Shown here one piece after another: positions 1 to 10,127 of a stretch of DNA of 64,000 nt (positions within the stretch are counted from its first letter, which is position 1; each line of letters begins with the position of its first letter). Below the pieces are notes generated by a model. It saw only the letters and a list, made by a program, of their open reading frames with translations. It was not told where the DNA came from and made no database searches. The stretch comes from an uncultured Bacteroidota bacterium. GTDB lineage: Bacteria; Bacteroidota; Bacteroidia; Bacteroidales; P3. Location of the stretch: contig CACYIK010000009.1 of assembly GCA_902774395.1 (NCBI GenBank), positions 18,545 through 82,544 of the forward strand. Direction: 5' to 3'. A program made the translations under genes and the position numbers.

Positions 1-470
1 TGCAGGCTGCGCATCTCGTCGGCCAGGGCGTCGTCCTTGGGCTCATAGTCGTCCTTGTTTCCGCCGTCGGCGAGGAACTGCTCGAAGGCGCGGTTGTGTT
101 CTTCGCGGTTGAGTTCGCCGAAGCGGCTCCAGGCGGCGGACACGCGAGTGCGAATTTTCTGCACGTCGCCCTCGGCGAGGAGGGCTTTCATGACCTCCAC
201 CAACTCGCCGCGGGTGAGGGCGCTGTAGTCGGGCTCGGGCTCAGGTTCGGGCTCAGGTTCGGGAGTGGGTTCGGGTTCGGAGTTTTCCGGAATTTCCGGA
301 ATCTCTTGGCTTTCCGGAATTTTCGGAGTTTCAGGATTTACCGGGGCTTCCGGGGTGGATTCCTCAGGTTTGTTTTCAGCGTTAGGCAGAACGGGTTCCT
401 CGATAGGGGTGTTTTCGACGTTTTCGGGAACAATTTCGGTGTTCTGCAAATTGTTGGTCTCTTCCATCAT
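1..470 (-). CDS. DUF349 domain protein, N-terminal part (cut by window edge)
   Basis: This reading frame runs off the left edge; about 156 N-terminal residues are visible. The start is one of two adjacent ATGs (470 or 467). Residues 1-80 are acidic and proline-rich, with Pro-Glu runs encoded by short repeated words (TTCCGGAAT at about 281-345, GGTTCGGGCTCA at about 230-275). After that comes a segment LTRGELVEVMKALLAEG followed by DVQKIRTRV, which fits the N-terminal helical region of Bacteroidetes DUF349 proteins. The function of DUF349 is unknown. The gene is divergent from leuS. The Pro-Glu tract looks expanded by the same kind of word repeats seen throughout the window. Family assignment is from recalled sequence pattern, not from a search. 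Confidence 0.6.
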   Translation of the reverse strand, partial: MMEETNNLQNTEIVPENVENTPIEEPVLPNAENKPEESTPEAPVNPETPKIPESQEIPEIPENSEPEPTPEPEPEPEPEPDYSALTRGELVEVMKALLAEGDVQKIRTRVSAAWSRFGELNREEHNRAFEQFLADGGNKDDYEPKDDALADEMRSL

Positions 471-653
471 GATGGTTTGTTTTTGTGTGTAGAATTACTT
501 CTGTATTAAATGGATACAGGTTAATTAACGTTTCGGCTCCATGAGGAGCGTGAGTGCAAAAGTACGAAAAAAATTGATATTGAAGCAGTCTTGTCGTTAA
601 AAAAGCGAAAAAAAATAGCTCGGGTCAGAATTTCTTTATCGTGTTGATATTTT

Positions 654-688
654 TTTGATAGAGTATCTTTAAAATTTTGTATCTTTGC
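654..688 (+). promoter_or_regulatory. Bacteroidetes-type promoter of leuS operon
   Basis: A TATCTTTG box (680-687) fits the -7 consensus TAnnTTTG, with TTTG at 654-657 about 22 nt upstream as the -33 element. It lies about 75 nt before the leuS ATG. The rest of the gap between 471 and 761 is AT-rich and holds only this promoter and a word array. Confidence 0.6.
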
Positions 689-714
689 AATTTCGGCAAA
701 AAATATGTCGAAGG

Positions 715-749
715 CTAAAGGATTAAGAATTAAGTGTTAAGAATTAAGA
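715..749 (+). repeat. AATTAAG word array
   Basis: AAGGATTAAGAATTAAG and two further variant copies sit in the leuS 5' leader. The same word recurs at 12432-12462 (other strand) and 20354-20396. Confidence 0.7.
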
Positions 750-761
750 TATAATATAAAT

Positions 762-3659
762 ATGGACTATAATTACAACGAGATTGAGCAGAAGTGGCAG
801 GAATGGTGGCGCAAGGAGGGGGTGTATAAAGTGGAGAACGGAGGCGACAAGCCACATTTTTATGTGCTGGATATGTTCCCCTATCCGTCGGGAGCGGGAC
901 TGCATGTGGGTCACCCGCTGGGCTATATCGCCAGCGATATCTATTCCCGCTACAAGCGGCTGCAGGGCTTCAATGTGCTGCATCCCATGGGCTATGACGC
1001 CTACGGCCTGCCTGCCGAGCAGTATGCTATCCAGACGGGCCAGCATCCGGCCATCACCACGGAGAAGAATATCAGCCGCTACCGCGAGCAGCTGGACAAG
1101 ATAGGCTTCAGCTTCGACTGGAGCCGCGAGGTGCGCACCTGCGAGCCGAAATACTACAAGTGGACGCAGTGGACCTTCCTCCAGATGTTCAAGCACTACT
1201 ATGACAATGGCGCCAACAAGGCGTTGCCGATAGCCTCCCTTGTGGAGCGTTTCGCCAAGCAGGGCACCAAGGACCTCGACGCCGCCTGCACCGAGGTGCT
1301 GGACTTCAGCGCCGAGGAGTGGAACAGCTGGGACGAGGCCAAGCAGCAGCAGGTGCTGATGAACTACCGCCTGGCCTATCTGGCCGACATCCCCGTGAAC
1401 TGGTGTGCCGAGTTGGGCACCGTGCTGGCCAACGACGAGGTGGTCAACGGACTCTCCGTCCGTGGCGGCTACCCTGTGGAGCGCAAGTTGATGCGCCAAT
1501 GGAGTCTCCGTGTCTCGGCTTACGCCCAGCGACTGGTCGACGGCTTGGAGCAGATTGACTGGACCGATTCGCTGAAAGAGATCCAGCGCAACTGGATTGG
1601 CCGCAGTGAGGGTGCTGCCGTGTGGTTTCCTCTGGCTAATGACGGTAAGGACCTTAAGGACGTTAAAGACCTTAAGGACCCTAAGACCTCATTTGAGATT
1701 TTCACTACTAGGCCGGACACTATCTTCGGTGTGACGTTCATGGTGCTGTGTCCTGAGCACGAGCTCATCGACCAGATCACCACGCCAGAACAGAAAGCCG
1801 AAGTGGAGGCCTACGTCACCTGGGCCAAGAACCGCTCGGAGCGTGAGCGTCAGGCCGAGGTGAAGAAGGTCAGCGGCGTCTTTACGGGCGCCTACGCCAT
1901 CAACCCCCTCACCGAGGAGAAGATACCCATCTGGGTCTCCGACTATGTGCTTGCCGGCTATGGCACTGGCGCCATCATGGCCGTGCCTGCCCACGACAGC
2001 CGCGACTTCGCTTTCGCCCGCCATTTCAACTTGCCCATCCGTCAGGTGGTCTCGCTGGAGAAAGATGTCGTCAGCGACCCCAGCACCTGGGAAGAGAGCA
2101 TGGATGCCAAGACCGGCTACTCGGTGAATAGCGGCTTCGTCACCGGCATGAAGGTGAAGGAGGCTATGGCTGCCGTCATCGACCATATCGAGAAGATGGG
2201 CATCGGCCACCGCACCGTGAACTACCGCCTGCGCGACGCCATCTTCAGCCGTCAGAGATATTGGGGCGAGCCGTTCCCGATTTACTATCGCAATGTTGAA
2301 TGTGGAATGCGGAATGAGGAATTTAGTATTCCCACTCCTATTCCGGAGGAGTGCTTGCCGTTGGAGCTGCCCGAGGTGAGCGAGTTCAAACCCACCGCTA
2401 CGGGTGAGCCTCCGCTGGGTCACGCGAAGAAATGGGCTTGGGATACCAAGACCAACACTGTGGTCGATGTTTCGGACATCGACAATAAGACTGTCTTTCC
2501 GCTGGAGCTGAGCACCATGCCTGGCTTTGCCGGCTCGAGCGGATACTACCTCCGCTATATGGACCCGCACAATGATGAGGCCTACTTCTCGAAAGATGCC
2601 GTCGGATATTGGCAGAAGGTGGACCTCTATGTCGGCGGCGCCGAGCATGCCTCGGGCCACCTCATCTATGCCCGCTTCTGGAACAAGTTCCTCCACGACA
2701 TCGGCATGTCGGTGGTGGAAGAGCCCTTCCAGAAACTCATCAACCAGGGCATGATTCAGGGCCGGAGTAATTTTGTTTATCGGTCGAAAACCGATAATAC
2801 CCTGTTTATCTCGAAGGGCCTGATTAAGAATATGGACGACGTGACGCCGATACATGTGGACATCAATATCGTGGACAATGACGTTCTCGATATCGAGAAA
2901 TTCCGCCAGTGGCGTCCTGAATTCTCCGATGCCCGCTTTGAGTTGGAGGAGGGTAAGTATATCTGTGGCTGGGAGGTCGAGAAGATGTCGAAGAGCATGT
3001 ACAACGTGCAGAACCCCGACGACCTGGTGGCTCGCTACGGCGCCGACACGCTGCGTCTCTACGAGATGTTCCTCGGCCCCGTGGAGCAGGCCAAGCCCTG
3101 GGATACCAACGGTATCGAGGGTGTGCACAGGTTCCTGAAGAAATTCTGGAAGCTCTATGACAACTGTCTGACGGCTCAGGCTGGTCAGGCGGGTCCGACC
3201 AAGGAAGAACTGAAGGTACTGCACCACACCATCAAGAAGATTACTGACGATATCGAGCGTTTCTCGTTCAATACTTCCGTCTCCAACTTCATGATCACCA
3301 CCAACCAGCTGACAGACCTCAAGTGCAGCTCTCGTGAGGTGCTGGAGCCGATGGCGGTGCTTATTGCCCCCTTCGCCCCACATATCGCCGAGGAGTTGTG
3401 GCACCAGCTGGGACACGCGGACAGCGTTTGCGACGCCCAGTGGCCCGTGTGCGACCCGCAGTTCCTGGTGGAAGACACCGTCAAATATCCCGTGCAGTTC
3501 AACGGCAAGATGCGCTTCATGCTGGAGCTTCCGGCCGACAGCACCCAGGAGGATGCCGTGAAGGCTGTGAAGGAAGCCCCCGAGAGTGCCAAGTGGCTGA
3601 CGGGAGAACCCAAGAAAGTTATTTTTGTACCCAAGAAGATTATCAATATCGTATGCTGA
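762..3659 (+). CDS. leuS: leucyl-tRNA synthetase
   Basis: Class I aminoacyl-tRNA synthetase that charges tRNA-Leu. The HIGH motif appears as HVGH at residues 48-51 and KMSKS at 741-745. The editing (CP1) domain carries the TTRPDT signature near residue 316. The protein is 965 aa, somewhat long for the family. The extra length includes two low-complexity inserts: residues about 293-310 ([13 protein letters not shown], encoded by TTAAGGACC words) directly before the editing domain, and about 511-528 (from GGAATGNGGAAT words with a reverse-complement arm). The open frame across both inserts argues that the enzyme is functional. It heads the nusB-yajC-coaE gene run, and the nusB start overlaps its stop codon. 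Confidence 0.97.
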   Translation: MDYNYNEIEQKWQEWWRKEGVYKVENGGDKPHFYVLDMFPYPSGAGLHVGHPLGYIASDIYSRYKRLQGFNVLHPMGYDAYGLPAEQYAIQTGQHPAITTEKNISRYREQLDKIGFSFDWSREVRTCEPKYYKWTQWTFLQMFKHYYDNGANKALPIASLVERFAKQGTKDLDAACTEVLDFSAEEWNSWDEAKQQQVLMNYRLAYLADIPVNWCAELGTVLANDEVVNGLSVRGGYPVERKLMRQWSLRVSAYAQRLVDGLEQIDWTDSLKEIQRNWIGRSEGAAVWFPLANDGKDLKDVKDLKDPKTSFEIFTTRPDTIFGVTFMVLCPEHELIDQITTPEQKAEVEAYVTWAKNRSERERQAEVKKVSGVFTGAYAINPLTEEKIPIWVSDYVLAGYGTGAIMAVPAHDSRDFAFARHFNLPIRQVVSLEKDVVSDPSTWEESMDAKTGYSVNSGFVTGMKVKEAMAAVIDHIEKMGIGHRTVNYRLRDAIFSRQRYWGEPFPIYYRNVECGMRNEEFSIPTPIPEECLPLELPEVSEFKPTATGEPPLGHAKKWAWDTKTNTVVDVSDIDNKTVFPLELSTMPGFAGSSGYYLRYMDPHNDEAYFSKDAVGYWQKVDLYVGGAEHASGHLIYARFWNKFLHDIGMSVVEEPFQKLINQGMIQGRSNFVYRSKTDNTLFISKGLIKNMDDVTPIHVDINIVDNDVLDIEKFRQWRPEFSDARFELEEGKYICGWEVEKMSKSMYNVQNPDDLVARYGADTLRLYEMFLGPVEQAKPWDTNGIEGVHRFLKKFWKLYDNCLTAQAGQAGPTKEELKVLHHTIKKITDDIERFSFNTSVSNFMITTNQLTDLKCSSREVLEPMAVLIAPFAPHIAEELWHQLGHADSVCDAQWPVCDPQFLVEDTVKYPVQFNGKMRFMLELPADSTQEDAVKAVKEAPESAKWLTGEPKKVIFVPKKIINIVC
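1641..1688 (+). repeat. TTAAGGACC word array inside leuS
   Basis: Five imperfect copies of AAGGACCTTAAGGAC-type words are in frame, encoding repeated KDLKD. The same word occurs in the alpha-2-macroglobulin (18630-18672), before the YgiQ gene (27757-27806) and in murL (41392-41446). Confidence 0.85.
2290..2346 (+). repeat. GGAATG word array with inverted arm inside leuS
   Basis: The left arm GAATGTGGAATGCGGAATG is followed within a few bases by the inverse-complement arm ATTCCCACTCCTATTCC. The insert is in frame and can fold as a hairpin. Confidence 0.75.
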
Positions 3660-4609
3660 GCAGACATTTTTTGAGAAGCAAGGTTTTGCAGGCGGTCTAT
3701 TCGAGCCGCTATGAGGGTGCCGACGAGATGTCGGTAGCCCAGAACTTTGAATACCATATCCAAAAGCTGAATGAATTAGGCGTTTTGCAGGTGTCGTTGC
3801 TGCCCCGTTTTGTCGAGGTGGCAGGCGCGGTCCTTGAGGAGGGCAAGAAGAAATTCCGCCCGACGGAAGAGGATCGCAATCCCAGTATGCGCCTGGTGGA
3901 GAATGAGTTTGTACGTCGTATGGCCGACAACTTTGAGTTGAAGCAGGCGATGGAGAAATGGTGTGGTTGCTGGGAGACGCACGAGGACCTGGTTCGCGAG
4001 GCGTTCCTTGATTTCAGGAAGACGAAGGAGTATCGGGAGTATGTCGGTGAGGGAGATAAGGAGGCAGGTAGATATGAGTCTGACAAGGCTTTCGCCATCC
4101 TGGTGTTCCGCTACCTGATGAATCGCGAGTCGCTCAGGGCCGTGGTAGGGGAGAGGAGCCTTCTGTGGGAGGACGACTTCGACCAGATAGCACAATACAA
4201 CTTCATGATGCTGAAGACCCTTGAAGAAAATGCTTTCGACGAGGCCATGATGTGGCCTGTGATGTACGACAAGCGTGTCGGCAAGGACGAGGCCGATATG
4301 GAGTTTGCGCGTGAGCTGTTGCGCGGCACCCTCGCCACGCGCGAGGAGTCGGAGGAACTCATCAAGGAGCATCTCCAGGGCTGGGAATTTGAGCGTGTAT
4401 CGAGAATGGATGTGCTGCTCATCAACATGGCAGTGGCAGAGCTGACGGGTTGCCCCACCATCCCGGAGAAGGTCACCGTTGACGAATACATCGAGCTCTC
4501 GAAGGAGTTCAGCGCCGAGCGCAGCCGTCTGTTCATCAACGGTATCCTCGACAAGCTGATTGCAGAGTTGCGCTCTCGCGGTAGAATCAATAAAATTGTC
4601 AAGGAGTAA
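3653..4609 (+). CDS. nusB: transcription antitermination factor NusB
   Basis: NusB binds boxA RNA and acts with S10 in rRNA antitermination. The start at 3653 gives [18 protein letters not shown], the usual beginning of Bacteroidetes NusB, and overlaps the leuS stop by 7 nt, implying translational coupling. The frame is open upstream to 3398, but that part is leuS shadow. The 318 aa length matches the long Bacteroidetes form, with an N-terminal helical extension before the NusB fold. The C-terminal half carries the family-like segment [17 protein letters not shown] followed by [14 protein letters not shown]1573, yajC and ybbR follow closely, the common order in this phylum. Confidence 0.93.
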   Translation: MLSRHFLRSKVLQAVYSSRYEGADEMSVAQNFEYHIQKLNELGVLQVSLLPRFVEVAGAVLEEGKKKFRPTEEDRNPSMRLVENEFVRRMADNFELKQAMEKWCGCWETHEDLVREAFLDFRKTKEYREYVGEGDKEAGRYESDKAFAILVFRYLMNRESLRAVVGERSLLWEDDFDQIAQYNFMMLKTLEENAFDEAMMWPVMYDKRVGKDEADMEFARELLRGTLATREESEELIKEHLQGWEFERVSRMDVLLINMAVAELTGCPTIPEKVTVDEYIELSKEFSAERSRLFINGILDKLIAELRSRGRINKIVKE

Positions 4610-4623
4610 AGGAAATAAGACCT

Positions 4624-5061
4624 ATGAAAAAGCTGCTTTTTTGTATGCTGTGCGGTGTGATGCTGTGCGGTTGCGGAGGGGGAAAGAGTGATGAACTGGG
4701 TGTGGACCTGGTGAACAACCCCAACAGTGCCGAAGGCTATGAGAAAGGGACGAAAATGCCCAAGATTACCTTCGACAAGGACTTGCATGATTTCGGCCGT
4801 CTTACGGAGGGGGAGAATATCAGTTACAGCTTCCATTTCCGTAACACTGGCGATGCCGACTTGATTATCACAGACTGCAGCGCCACCTGTGGCTGCACGG
4901 TAGCGAGCTATCCGAAAGAGCGTATCGCGCCAGGTGCTGATGGCTATGTGACGGTGACTTTCAACAGCCGTGGCAAGAGTGGCCAACAGTACCAGGAGGT
5001 GACGGTGATGTCGAACGCACAACCAGCCCGTACGAAGTTGAAGATTACGGCAACAATTTAA
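4624..5061 (+). CDS. DUF1573 lipoprotein
   Basis: A 145-aa exported lipoprotein. A short signal peptide ends in a lipobox LCGC at about residues 17-20. The remainder is one DUF1573 (ASH-like, Ig-fold) domain, recognisable from HDFGRLTEGE, FRNTGDADLII and the Cys pair in SATCGCTV. The family occurs widely in Bacteroidetes, and its role is not established; an envelope-associated binding or scaffold role is inferred from the fold. It starts 15 nt after nusB and is followed by yajC, so it is probably cotranscribed. Confidence 0.85.
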   Translation: MKKLLFCMLCGVMLCGCGGGKSDELGVDLVNNPNSAEGYEKGTKMPKITFDKDLHDFGRLTEGENISYSFHFRNTGDADLIITDCSATCGCTVASYPKERIAPGADGYVTVTFNSRGKSGQQYQEVTVMSNAQPARTKLKITATI

Positions 5062-5092
5062 TGAAAATAACAATAAATAATAAAGAAAGAAA

Positions 5093-5401
5093 ATGAAAGT
5101 AATGTTTGTTTTGCTTGACGGTGCTGCCGCACAGGGTGCTGGTGGCGGACTGGGCATGATGCTGCCCATGATTCTTATCATCGTGGTGATGTATTTCCTG
5201 ATGATGCGTCCGCAGAAGAAGAAAGAGAAAGAGGAGCGCAAGTTCCGCGAGGGCCTGAAGCAGGGCGACCGCGTGGTCTTCTCGGGTGGCATCTATGGCA
5301 AGGTGCACGAGGTCAGCGACCACACCGTCGATGTCGAGGTGTCGAACGGCGTCGTGATGACTGTGGAAAAGGCCATGATACAGCCGGCACCGGAGAAGTA
5401 G
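5093..5401 (+). CDS. yajC: preprotein translocase subunit YajC
   Basis: YajC is the small membrane subunit accessory to SecDF. The 102-aa protein has one membrane helix (about residues 20-40, LPMILIIVVMYFLMM) followed by the family hallmark RPQKKKEKE, then a small beta domain with GDRVVFSGGIYGKV. It lies between the DUF1573 gene and ybbR. A second, divergent YajC is encoded at 39745-40035. Confidence 0.93.
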   Translation: MKVMFVLLDGAAAQGAGGGLGMMLPMILIIVVMYFLMMRPQKKKEKEERKFREGLKQGDRVVFSGGIYGKVHEVSDHTVDVEVSNGVVMTVEKAMIQPAPEK

Positions 5402-5407
5402 TCGGTA

Positions 5408-6388
5408 ATGAAAAACGAGAAGCATAGGACGTTGACATTTATAGTCATACTGGTGCTTACGGCGCTGGTATGGCTTGCTGTCGCCATGTCGGAGACACAC
5501 GAGTATACCATCCAGATGAGGGTAGACTGCGGTGGCTTCGACAGCCGTCGCTATGCGGTGGTGGAGAACGACACTGTGCTGACGGCACAGGTCGAGGCTA
5601 CTGGATTCAATATGCTGCTCATGAGCCTATCCGAAGAACCTCCCACGCTAAGAGTGGACGTGACGGCGGAGCCCTTCCACCGTAGCGAACGGCTGTCGGC
5701 CGACGGCGTACGCAAGATTGTCGGCGAGGCTAGTGTGGGCGACTTAACGGAGGAACTGAAGCGTGAACTCTCGTCGTTCGGCATGCGCTATCTGGGCAGC
5801 AGCAAGGATTCACTGCTGACGGTGCTGGTCGAGCGGAAGAGCAAACGCTTCCGTCCCGACATCGAGCCGGTGAGCATGACGTTCGCCGAGGGCTATGGCC
5901 TTTACGGAGAACCCACGGTGACACCGTCGGAGGTGGTCCTGTATGGTCCCGAGGAGATCCTCGGGAAGATAGAGCGTGTGAAGGTCGTCCCCACCAAGAT
6001 AGAGAACGTGAGCCGGTCGGCCCGATACAATCTCAAGCTCGACGACGAGTGGACCCAGATGGGTGATGTCTATGCGACGACGGAGATGGTGACGATGTCG
6101 GTGCCTGTGGAACGCTATGTGGAGCGGGAATACACCCTGCCGGTCCATGTGGTGGGTGTCGACAGTGCGGAGCACATCCGCCTGTTCCCCTCGGAGGTGA
6201 CGGTGCGGGTGTGGATAGCGCAGCGCGATTTGGCGAAGGTGACGGCGGAACGTTTCAGTGTGACGGCCGAAGGGTCCGACATCCTGTCGGGCAAGAAGTC
6301 GCTCCCCCTGAAACTGGCCCGCTTCCCCAAAACAGTGCGTCTGCGTTCGATGAGCCACAACGAAGTGAAGTACGCCGTGATCAAGTAG
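5408..6388 (+). CDS. YbbR-domain membrane-anchored protein
   Basis: A 326-aa protein with one N-terminal transmembrane segment (about residues 9-29) and a periplasmic part made of YbbR-like repeats (for example VSMTFAEGYGLYGEPTVTPS and VTVRVWIAQRDL). In Firmicutes the YbbR protein CdaR regulates the diadenylate cyclase CdaA. No cdaA is adjacent here, so that role is not implied. The gene starts 6 nt after yajC and is followed 12 nt later by coaE, in the gene order usual for the phylum. Confidence 0.82.
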   Translation: MKNEKHRTLTFIVILVLTALVWLAVAMSETHEYTIQMRVDCGGFDSRRYAVVENDTVLTAQVEATGFNMLLMSLSEEPPTLRVDVTAEPFHRSERLSADGVRKIVGEASVGDLTEELKRELSSFGMRYLGSSKDSLLTVLVERKSKRFRPDIEPVSMTFAEGYGLYGEPTVTPSEVVLYGPEEILGKIERVKVVPTKIENVSRSARYNLKLDDEWTQMGDVYATTEMVTMSVPVERYVEREYTLPVHVVGVDSAEHIRLFPSEVTVRVWIAQRDLAKVTAERFSVTAEGSDILSGKKSLPLKLARFPKTVRLRSMSHNEVKYAVIK

Positions 6389-6400
6389 CCTCTTGCCGTT

Positions 6401-6985
6401 ATGAAAAGGATAGGTATCACGGGTGGCATCGGCTGTGGGAAGAGTACGGTGGTGGAAGCCTTCAAGAAATTGGGTGTGGCCAGTTTTGTGGCCGACAAGG
6501 TTGGGGCGTCGTATTATGATGACCCTGTTTTTTTGACCCAGGTGAGAAACCTCTTCGGCGATGGGGTATTCAGGACTGACGGAAGTGTCGACAAACGGAG
6601 TATCGCCGCACGTGTTTTCGCCGACAAGGATGCGTTGGCACGCCTCAACGCGCTGGTACATCCCCGTGTAATGGACGACTTTGAGCGTTTCTGCCGCGAG
6701 CACGAGAAAGAGGATTATGTGCTCTTTGAGAGTGCGATACTCTACGACTATGGTTTCGACCGGATGATGGACAAGGTGGTATGTGTCTATCTCGACCTCG
6801 AGGAACGTCTGCGACGTCTTGAGCAGCGCGACGGCGTGCCACGTGAGGTGCTGCTGCAGCGTGTGGCAAACCAACTGCCTGCCGAGGAAATGATGCGGCG
6901 GGCCGACTATGTGATATTGAACTACGAGGGCAACCCGAGGGAACGACAGGTGGCCTATGTGGATAAGGTATTAAGAATAAAATAG
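6401..6985 (+). CDS. coaE: dephospho-CoA kinase
   Basis: This enzyme catalyses the last step of coenzyme A synthesis, phosphorylating the 3'-hydroxyl of dephospho-CoA. The Walker A motif GGIGCGKST is at residues 8-16, with the CoaE signatures VHPRV and FESAILYDYG downstream. At 194 aa it is of normal length. It is the last gene of the leuS-nusB-yajC-ybbR run, and the NagZ/beta-lactamase gene begins 5 nt later. Confidence 0.95.
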   Translation: MKRIGITGGIGCGKSTVVEAFKKLGVASFVADKVGASYYDDPVFLTQVRNLFGDGVFRTDGSVDKRSIAARVFADKDALARLNALVHPRVMDDFERFCREHEKEDYVLFESAILYDYGFDRMMDKVVCVYLDLEERLRRLEQRDGVPREVLLQRVANQLPAEEMMRRADYVILNYEGNPRERQVAYVDKVLRIK

Positions 6986-6990
6986 TAAGA

Positions 6991-9312
6991 ATGCACTGCA
7001 AGATAAATCATATATTCAAGATTGCCTGCGTAAGCGTGGCTTTCAATCTTCAGCTCTCTTTTTTCACTTCCACGGCACAGCAGGTGAGAAGTTTTGAACC
7101 TCTGCCGCGCTTCAGTGCGCAGGGCTATTCCTATAGCATGCCTGAGACCAACTGGGTGGACTCGGTGATGCAGTCCTTGACGCTGGAACAGCGCATCGCC
7201 CAGCTGATGGTGGTGCGTGTGCCGCTGGATATGGACGATATGGCAGCGGCGGCATTCTCTAAAAAGATGAACGGCTACGGCGTCGGCGGCGTCTGCTTCT
7301 TCGCCGGCACTGCCGAGCGACAGGCCGAGATGACCCGCCGTTTCCAAGCCGACGCAAAGGTGCCGCTGCTGGTGAATATCGACGCCGAGTGGGGCCTTGG
7401 GATGCGCCTTAAAGATATGTACAGCTTCCCGCGGAATGCCCGCTTCGGCCAGTTGCCCGACTATGCCGATAGCATCGTCTACCGCATGGGTGAGGAGATA
7501 GGCCGCCAGTGCCGTATGATGGGTATCCATGTCAACTATGCCCCTGTGGTCGACATTAACTCCAACCCCAAGAATCCCGTCATCGGTACACGCTCCTACG
7601 GAGTGGACCGCGAGCGGGTGGCACGCCTGGGTATCCTTTTTGCCAAAGGACTGCAGAGCATGGGTGTGATGGCTGTGGCCAAACATTTCCCTGGCCACGG
7701 CGACACCGAGACCGACAGCCACCTCGAACTCCCCGTGATAAACCACACTCCTGAGTATATCGACACCATCGACCTTTACCCCTTCAAGCGTATGATTGCC
7801 GCCGGCGTCGGCGGCGTGATGGCCGCACACCTGCAGGTCAACGCCCTCGACAGCAAGAGACCCTCGTCGCTCAGCCCCACCATCATCAGTGGTCTGCTGC
7901 GTGAGAAGCTGGGGTTTAACGGTTTGATTATCACCGACGGCCTGGATATGAAGGGTGCCACCAATACCTATGCTAACGGTGCCGGCGAACTTGCCGCCCT
8001 TCAGGCCGGCAACGACATCCTGCTGCTGCCGCCCGATGTGGAGAAGGCCATTGCTGCCATCAAGGACGCTGCTGTGAAAGACGAGAACCTGCGTCAGCAG
8101 ATCAACTACCATTGCCGTCGTGTCCTCGAGGCCAAATACCGTCTCGTTGTCCCCACCTTAAACGACCCCATCACGGTACCGGGAGACGACCGCCGCAAAG
8201 CCTGTGAGGAGATTGTCGCCGACCTCAACCTGGCACTCGACCGCCGTATCGATTCCATCGTCGACGCGGCTATCGCCGCAAGAGCGATGCCTGGCTGCCA
8301 GATTGTGGTGCTGCACAAAGGCCGCACGATTATCGACCGCACCTATGGCTACCTCACCTACGATGCTGACGCCGACACTGTCACCACCGCTACCGTCTAC
8401 GACCTCGCTTCTCTCACCAAAGTCTGCGCCACCACGCTGTCGGTGATGAAACTTGTCGATATGGGCAAGATTAAAATCGACGACCGTCTCAGCAAGTACC
8501 TGCCTTACCTGAAAGGTACCGACAAAGAGAAGATAACCATCAAGCAGGCGATGAGTCACTGTGCCCGTCTCAAGGCCTTCGACGCCTACTGGCAGAAGGC
8601 CTCCGACTACGACAGCATACTTAACATTGTCGCCGCTACCCCGCTGCTCGACAAAGAAGGTATGGTCTATAGCGACTTGGGATTTATGCTTCTGAGCGAC
8701 GTGGTGCGTCGTGTCAGCGGTGTGCCGCTCGACCGTTTCGCGGAAGAGTATTTCTACCAGCCCATGGGACTTAAATCCACGGCTTTCCGTGGAGAAGACA
8801 GCAAGCTGTCTGTGCCGCTCGACCGTATTGCCCCCACCGAGGCCGACAGCCTCCGTGGCCTCATCCGCGGCAGTGTTCACGACCCCAATGCCTATGCTAT
8901 GGGCGGTGTCAGTGGTCACGCCGGACTCTTCTCCACTGCCGAAGAGGTGGCGGCACTCATGCAGATGCTCCTCGACGGGGGTGTCTACAGAGGTGTACAC
9001 TATCTGGACAGCAAAACCATCGCCACCTTCACCAGCCGTCATTTCGCCAAGCAGAATAACCGCCGCGCCCTCGGCTTCGACAAGCAGCTCTTCAACCCCT
9101 CCAAGAGTGGACAGGTCTGCCCCGAGGCCTCTCAGGCGTCGTTTGGTCATACGGGATTCACCGGCACCATGGTATGGGTCGATCCCGACTACGACCTCGT
9201 CTATGTCTTCCTCTCCAACCGTGTCCATCCCACGGCAACCCCCAACCTGCTGGCCCGTATGAATGTACGCACAGAAATCCAGAGCATCCTCTACCAATAC
9301 CTTAAGAAATAA
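6991..9312 (+). CDS. NagZ-like GH3 N-acetylglucosaminidase fused to a beta-lactamase-type serine hydrolase
   Basis: A two-domain, 773-aa exported protein. A signal-like segment occupies the first 30 residues. Residues about 45-390 form a GH3 domain with the NagZ signature KHFPGHGDT (from K231) and a nucleophile Asp at about 316 in DGLDMKGA. Residues about 420-770 form a serine beta-lactamase/DD-peptidase-like domain with SxxK at S474-K477 (SLTK), YSD in place of the classical YxN, and a late HTGFTG motif. The GH3 C-terminal domain is absent, as in NagZ. Such fusions are known in Bacteroidetes; a role in peptidoglycan turnover or amino-sugar release is inferred. The ATG lies 5 nt after coaE. 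Confidence 0.88.
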   Translation: MHCKINHIFKIACVSVAFNLQLSFFTSTAQQVRSFEPLPRFSAQGYSYSMPETNWVDSVMQSLTLEQRIAQLMVVRVPLDMDDMAAAAFSKKMNGYGVGGVCFFAGTAERQAEMTRRFQADAKVPLLVNIDAEWGLGMRLKDMYSFPRNARFGQLPDYADSIVYRMGEEIGRQCRMMGIHVNYAPVVDINSNPKNPVIGTRSYGVDRERVARLGILFAKGLQSMGVMAVAKHFPGHGDTETDSHLELPVINHTPEYIDTIDLYPFKRMIAAGVGGVMAAHLQVNALDSKRPSSLSPTIISGLLREKLGFNGLIITDGLDMKGATNTYANGAGELAALQAGNDILLLPPDVEKAIAAIKDAAVKDENLRQQINYHCRRVLEAKYRLVVPTLNDPITVPGDDRRKACEEIVADLNLALDRRIDSIVDAAIAARAMPGCQIVVLHKGRTIIDRTYGYLTYDADADTVTTATVYDLASLTKVCATTLSVMKLVDMGKIKIDDRLSKYLPYLKGTDKEKITIKQAMSHCARLKAFDAYWQKASDYDSILNIVAATPLLDKEGMVYSDLGFMLLSDVVRRVSGVPLDRFAEEYFYQPMGLKSTAFRGEDSKLSVPLDRIAPTEADSLRGLIRGSVHDPNAYAMGGVSGHAGLFSTAEEVAALMQMLLDGGVYRGVHYLDSKTIATFTSRHFAKQNNRRALGFDKQLFNPSKSGQVCPEASQASFGHTGFTGTMVWVDPDYDLVYVFLSNRVHPTATPNLLARMNVRTEIQSILYQYLKK

Positions 9313-9350
9313 CTTTTAACTATTATCTATAAACTATTAACTAACTAACG

Positions 9351-10127
9351 ATGGGAGTAACAAAATGGTTATTTGCTGGACTGGGCTGGGCTGTGGGAGG
9401 CCCGATAGGGGCCCTGCTGGGATTCTTTATCGGCAAGTCGTTCGACTCTGATTCGGACACTCAAGCATTCACGCAATCAGGCGATCAAGCATTCCACCAC
9501 GGTCCCTACCGTAACACCGGTACGCAGGCCGACATCCATGTCGCCCTCCTGGTGCTTATCGCCGCTGTTATGAAAGCCGACGGACAGGTGAAGAAGAGCG
9601 AACTCAACTATGTCAAAGCCTTCCTCCGGCAGAACTATGGCGAGGAGCGAGGAAAAGAGATGCTCAAAGCCCTGCAACAGATAGTGCAGAAAGATATCCC
9701 TATCGATCAGGTTTGCTATCAGATTAAGGTCAACACCGACTACAACACGCGCTACCACATGGTCGACTTCCTCTTCGGCCTGGGGGGGTCCGACGGCTCG
9801 CTCGACCAGACTGAGCTCAATATGCTGCGGCTCATCGCCCAGTATCTCGGTATCGCGCAGAGCGACTACACATCTATCTGTGAGCGCCACAATTCATCAT
9901 TCAACACTCCTCATTCAACATTCGGAAAGGATCCCTACAAGGTCCTAGGTATTTCCAAGGATGCCACTGACGACGAGGTGAAGAAAGCCTACCGCCGTAT
10001 GGCTATGAAATACCATCCCGACCGTGTGGCCGGTATGAGCGAGGAGATGCAGCGCAACGCCGCCGAGCAGATGAAAGAAATCAACGAGGCCTACGAGCAG
10101 ATAAATAAGCTAAAAGGTAAAAAGTAA
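9351..10127 (+). CDS. TerB/DnaJ domain co-chaperone-like protein
   Basis: A 258-aa protein. The N-terminus is a short hydrophobic glycine-rich segment, followed by a TerB-like helical domain (about residues 60-175, [20 protein letters not shown]) and a C-terminal J domain (about 198-258) with the HPD motif at 222-224. The arrangement resembles DjlA, which recruits Hsp70 through the J domain. Two word-repeat segments are in frame: residues about 38-49 (CAAGCATTC words) and the linker at about 183-193 (ATTCATCATTCAACA words) between TerB and J domains. Confidence 0.85.
   Translation: MGVTKWLFAGLGWAVGGPIGALLGFFIGKSFDSDSDTQAFTQSGDQAFHHGPYRNTGTQADIHVALLVLIAAVMKADGQVKKSELNYVKAFLRQNYGEERGKEMLKALQQIVQKDIPIDQVCYQIKVNTDYNTRYHMVDFLFGLGGSDGSLDQTELNMLRLIAQYLGIAQSDYTSICERHNSSFNTPHSTFGKDPYKVLGISKDATDDEVKKAYRRMAMKYHPDRVAGMSEEMQRNAAEQMKEINEAYEQINKLKGKK
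9461..9497 (+). repeat. CAAGCATTC/CGCAATCA word array in the DnaJ gene
   Basis: Four imperfect 9-10 nt words are in frame. They relate to the CAATCAAGCAAT arrays at 43010-43037 and 62590-62667. Confidence 0.6.
9887..9923 (+). repeat. ATTCATCATTCAACA word array in the DnaJ gene
   Basis: About four words lie in the linker between the TerB and J domains. The same family is found in the M20 gene (43148-43183), in murD (42576-42612) and, on the other strand, at 25073-25106. Confidence 0.7.

Noticed and set aside
744..1499. 251-aa open frame on the minus strand opposite leuS
   Set aside because: It is a shadow of the GC-rich leuS coding strand; it lacks a promoter or domain and overlaps an unambiguous essential gene.
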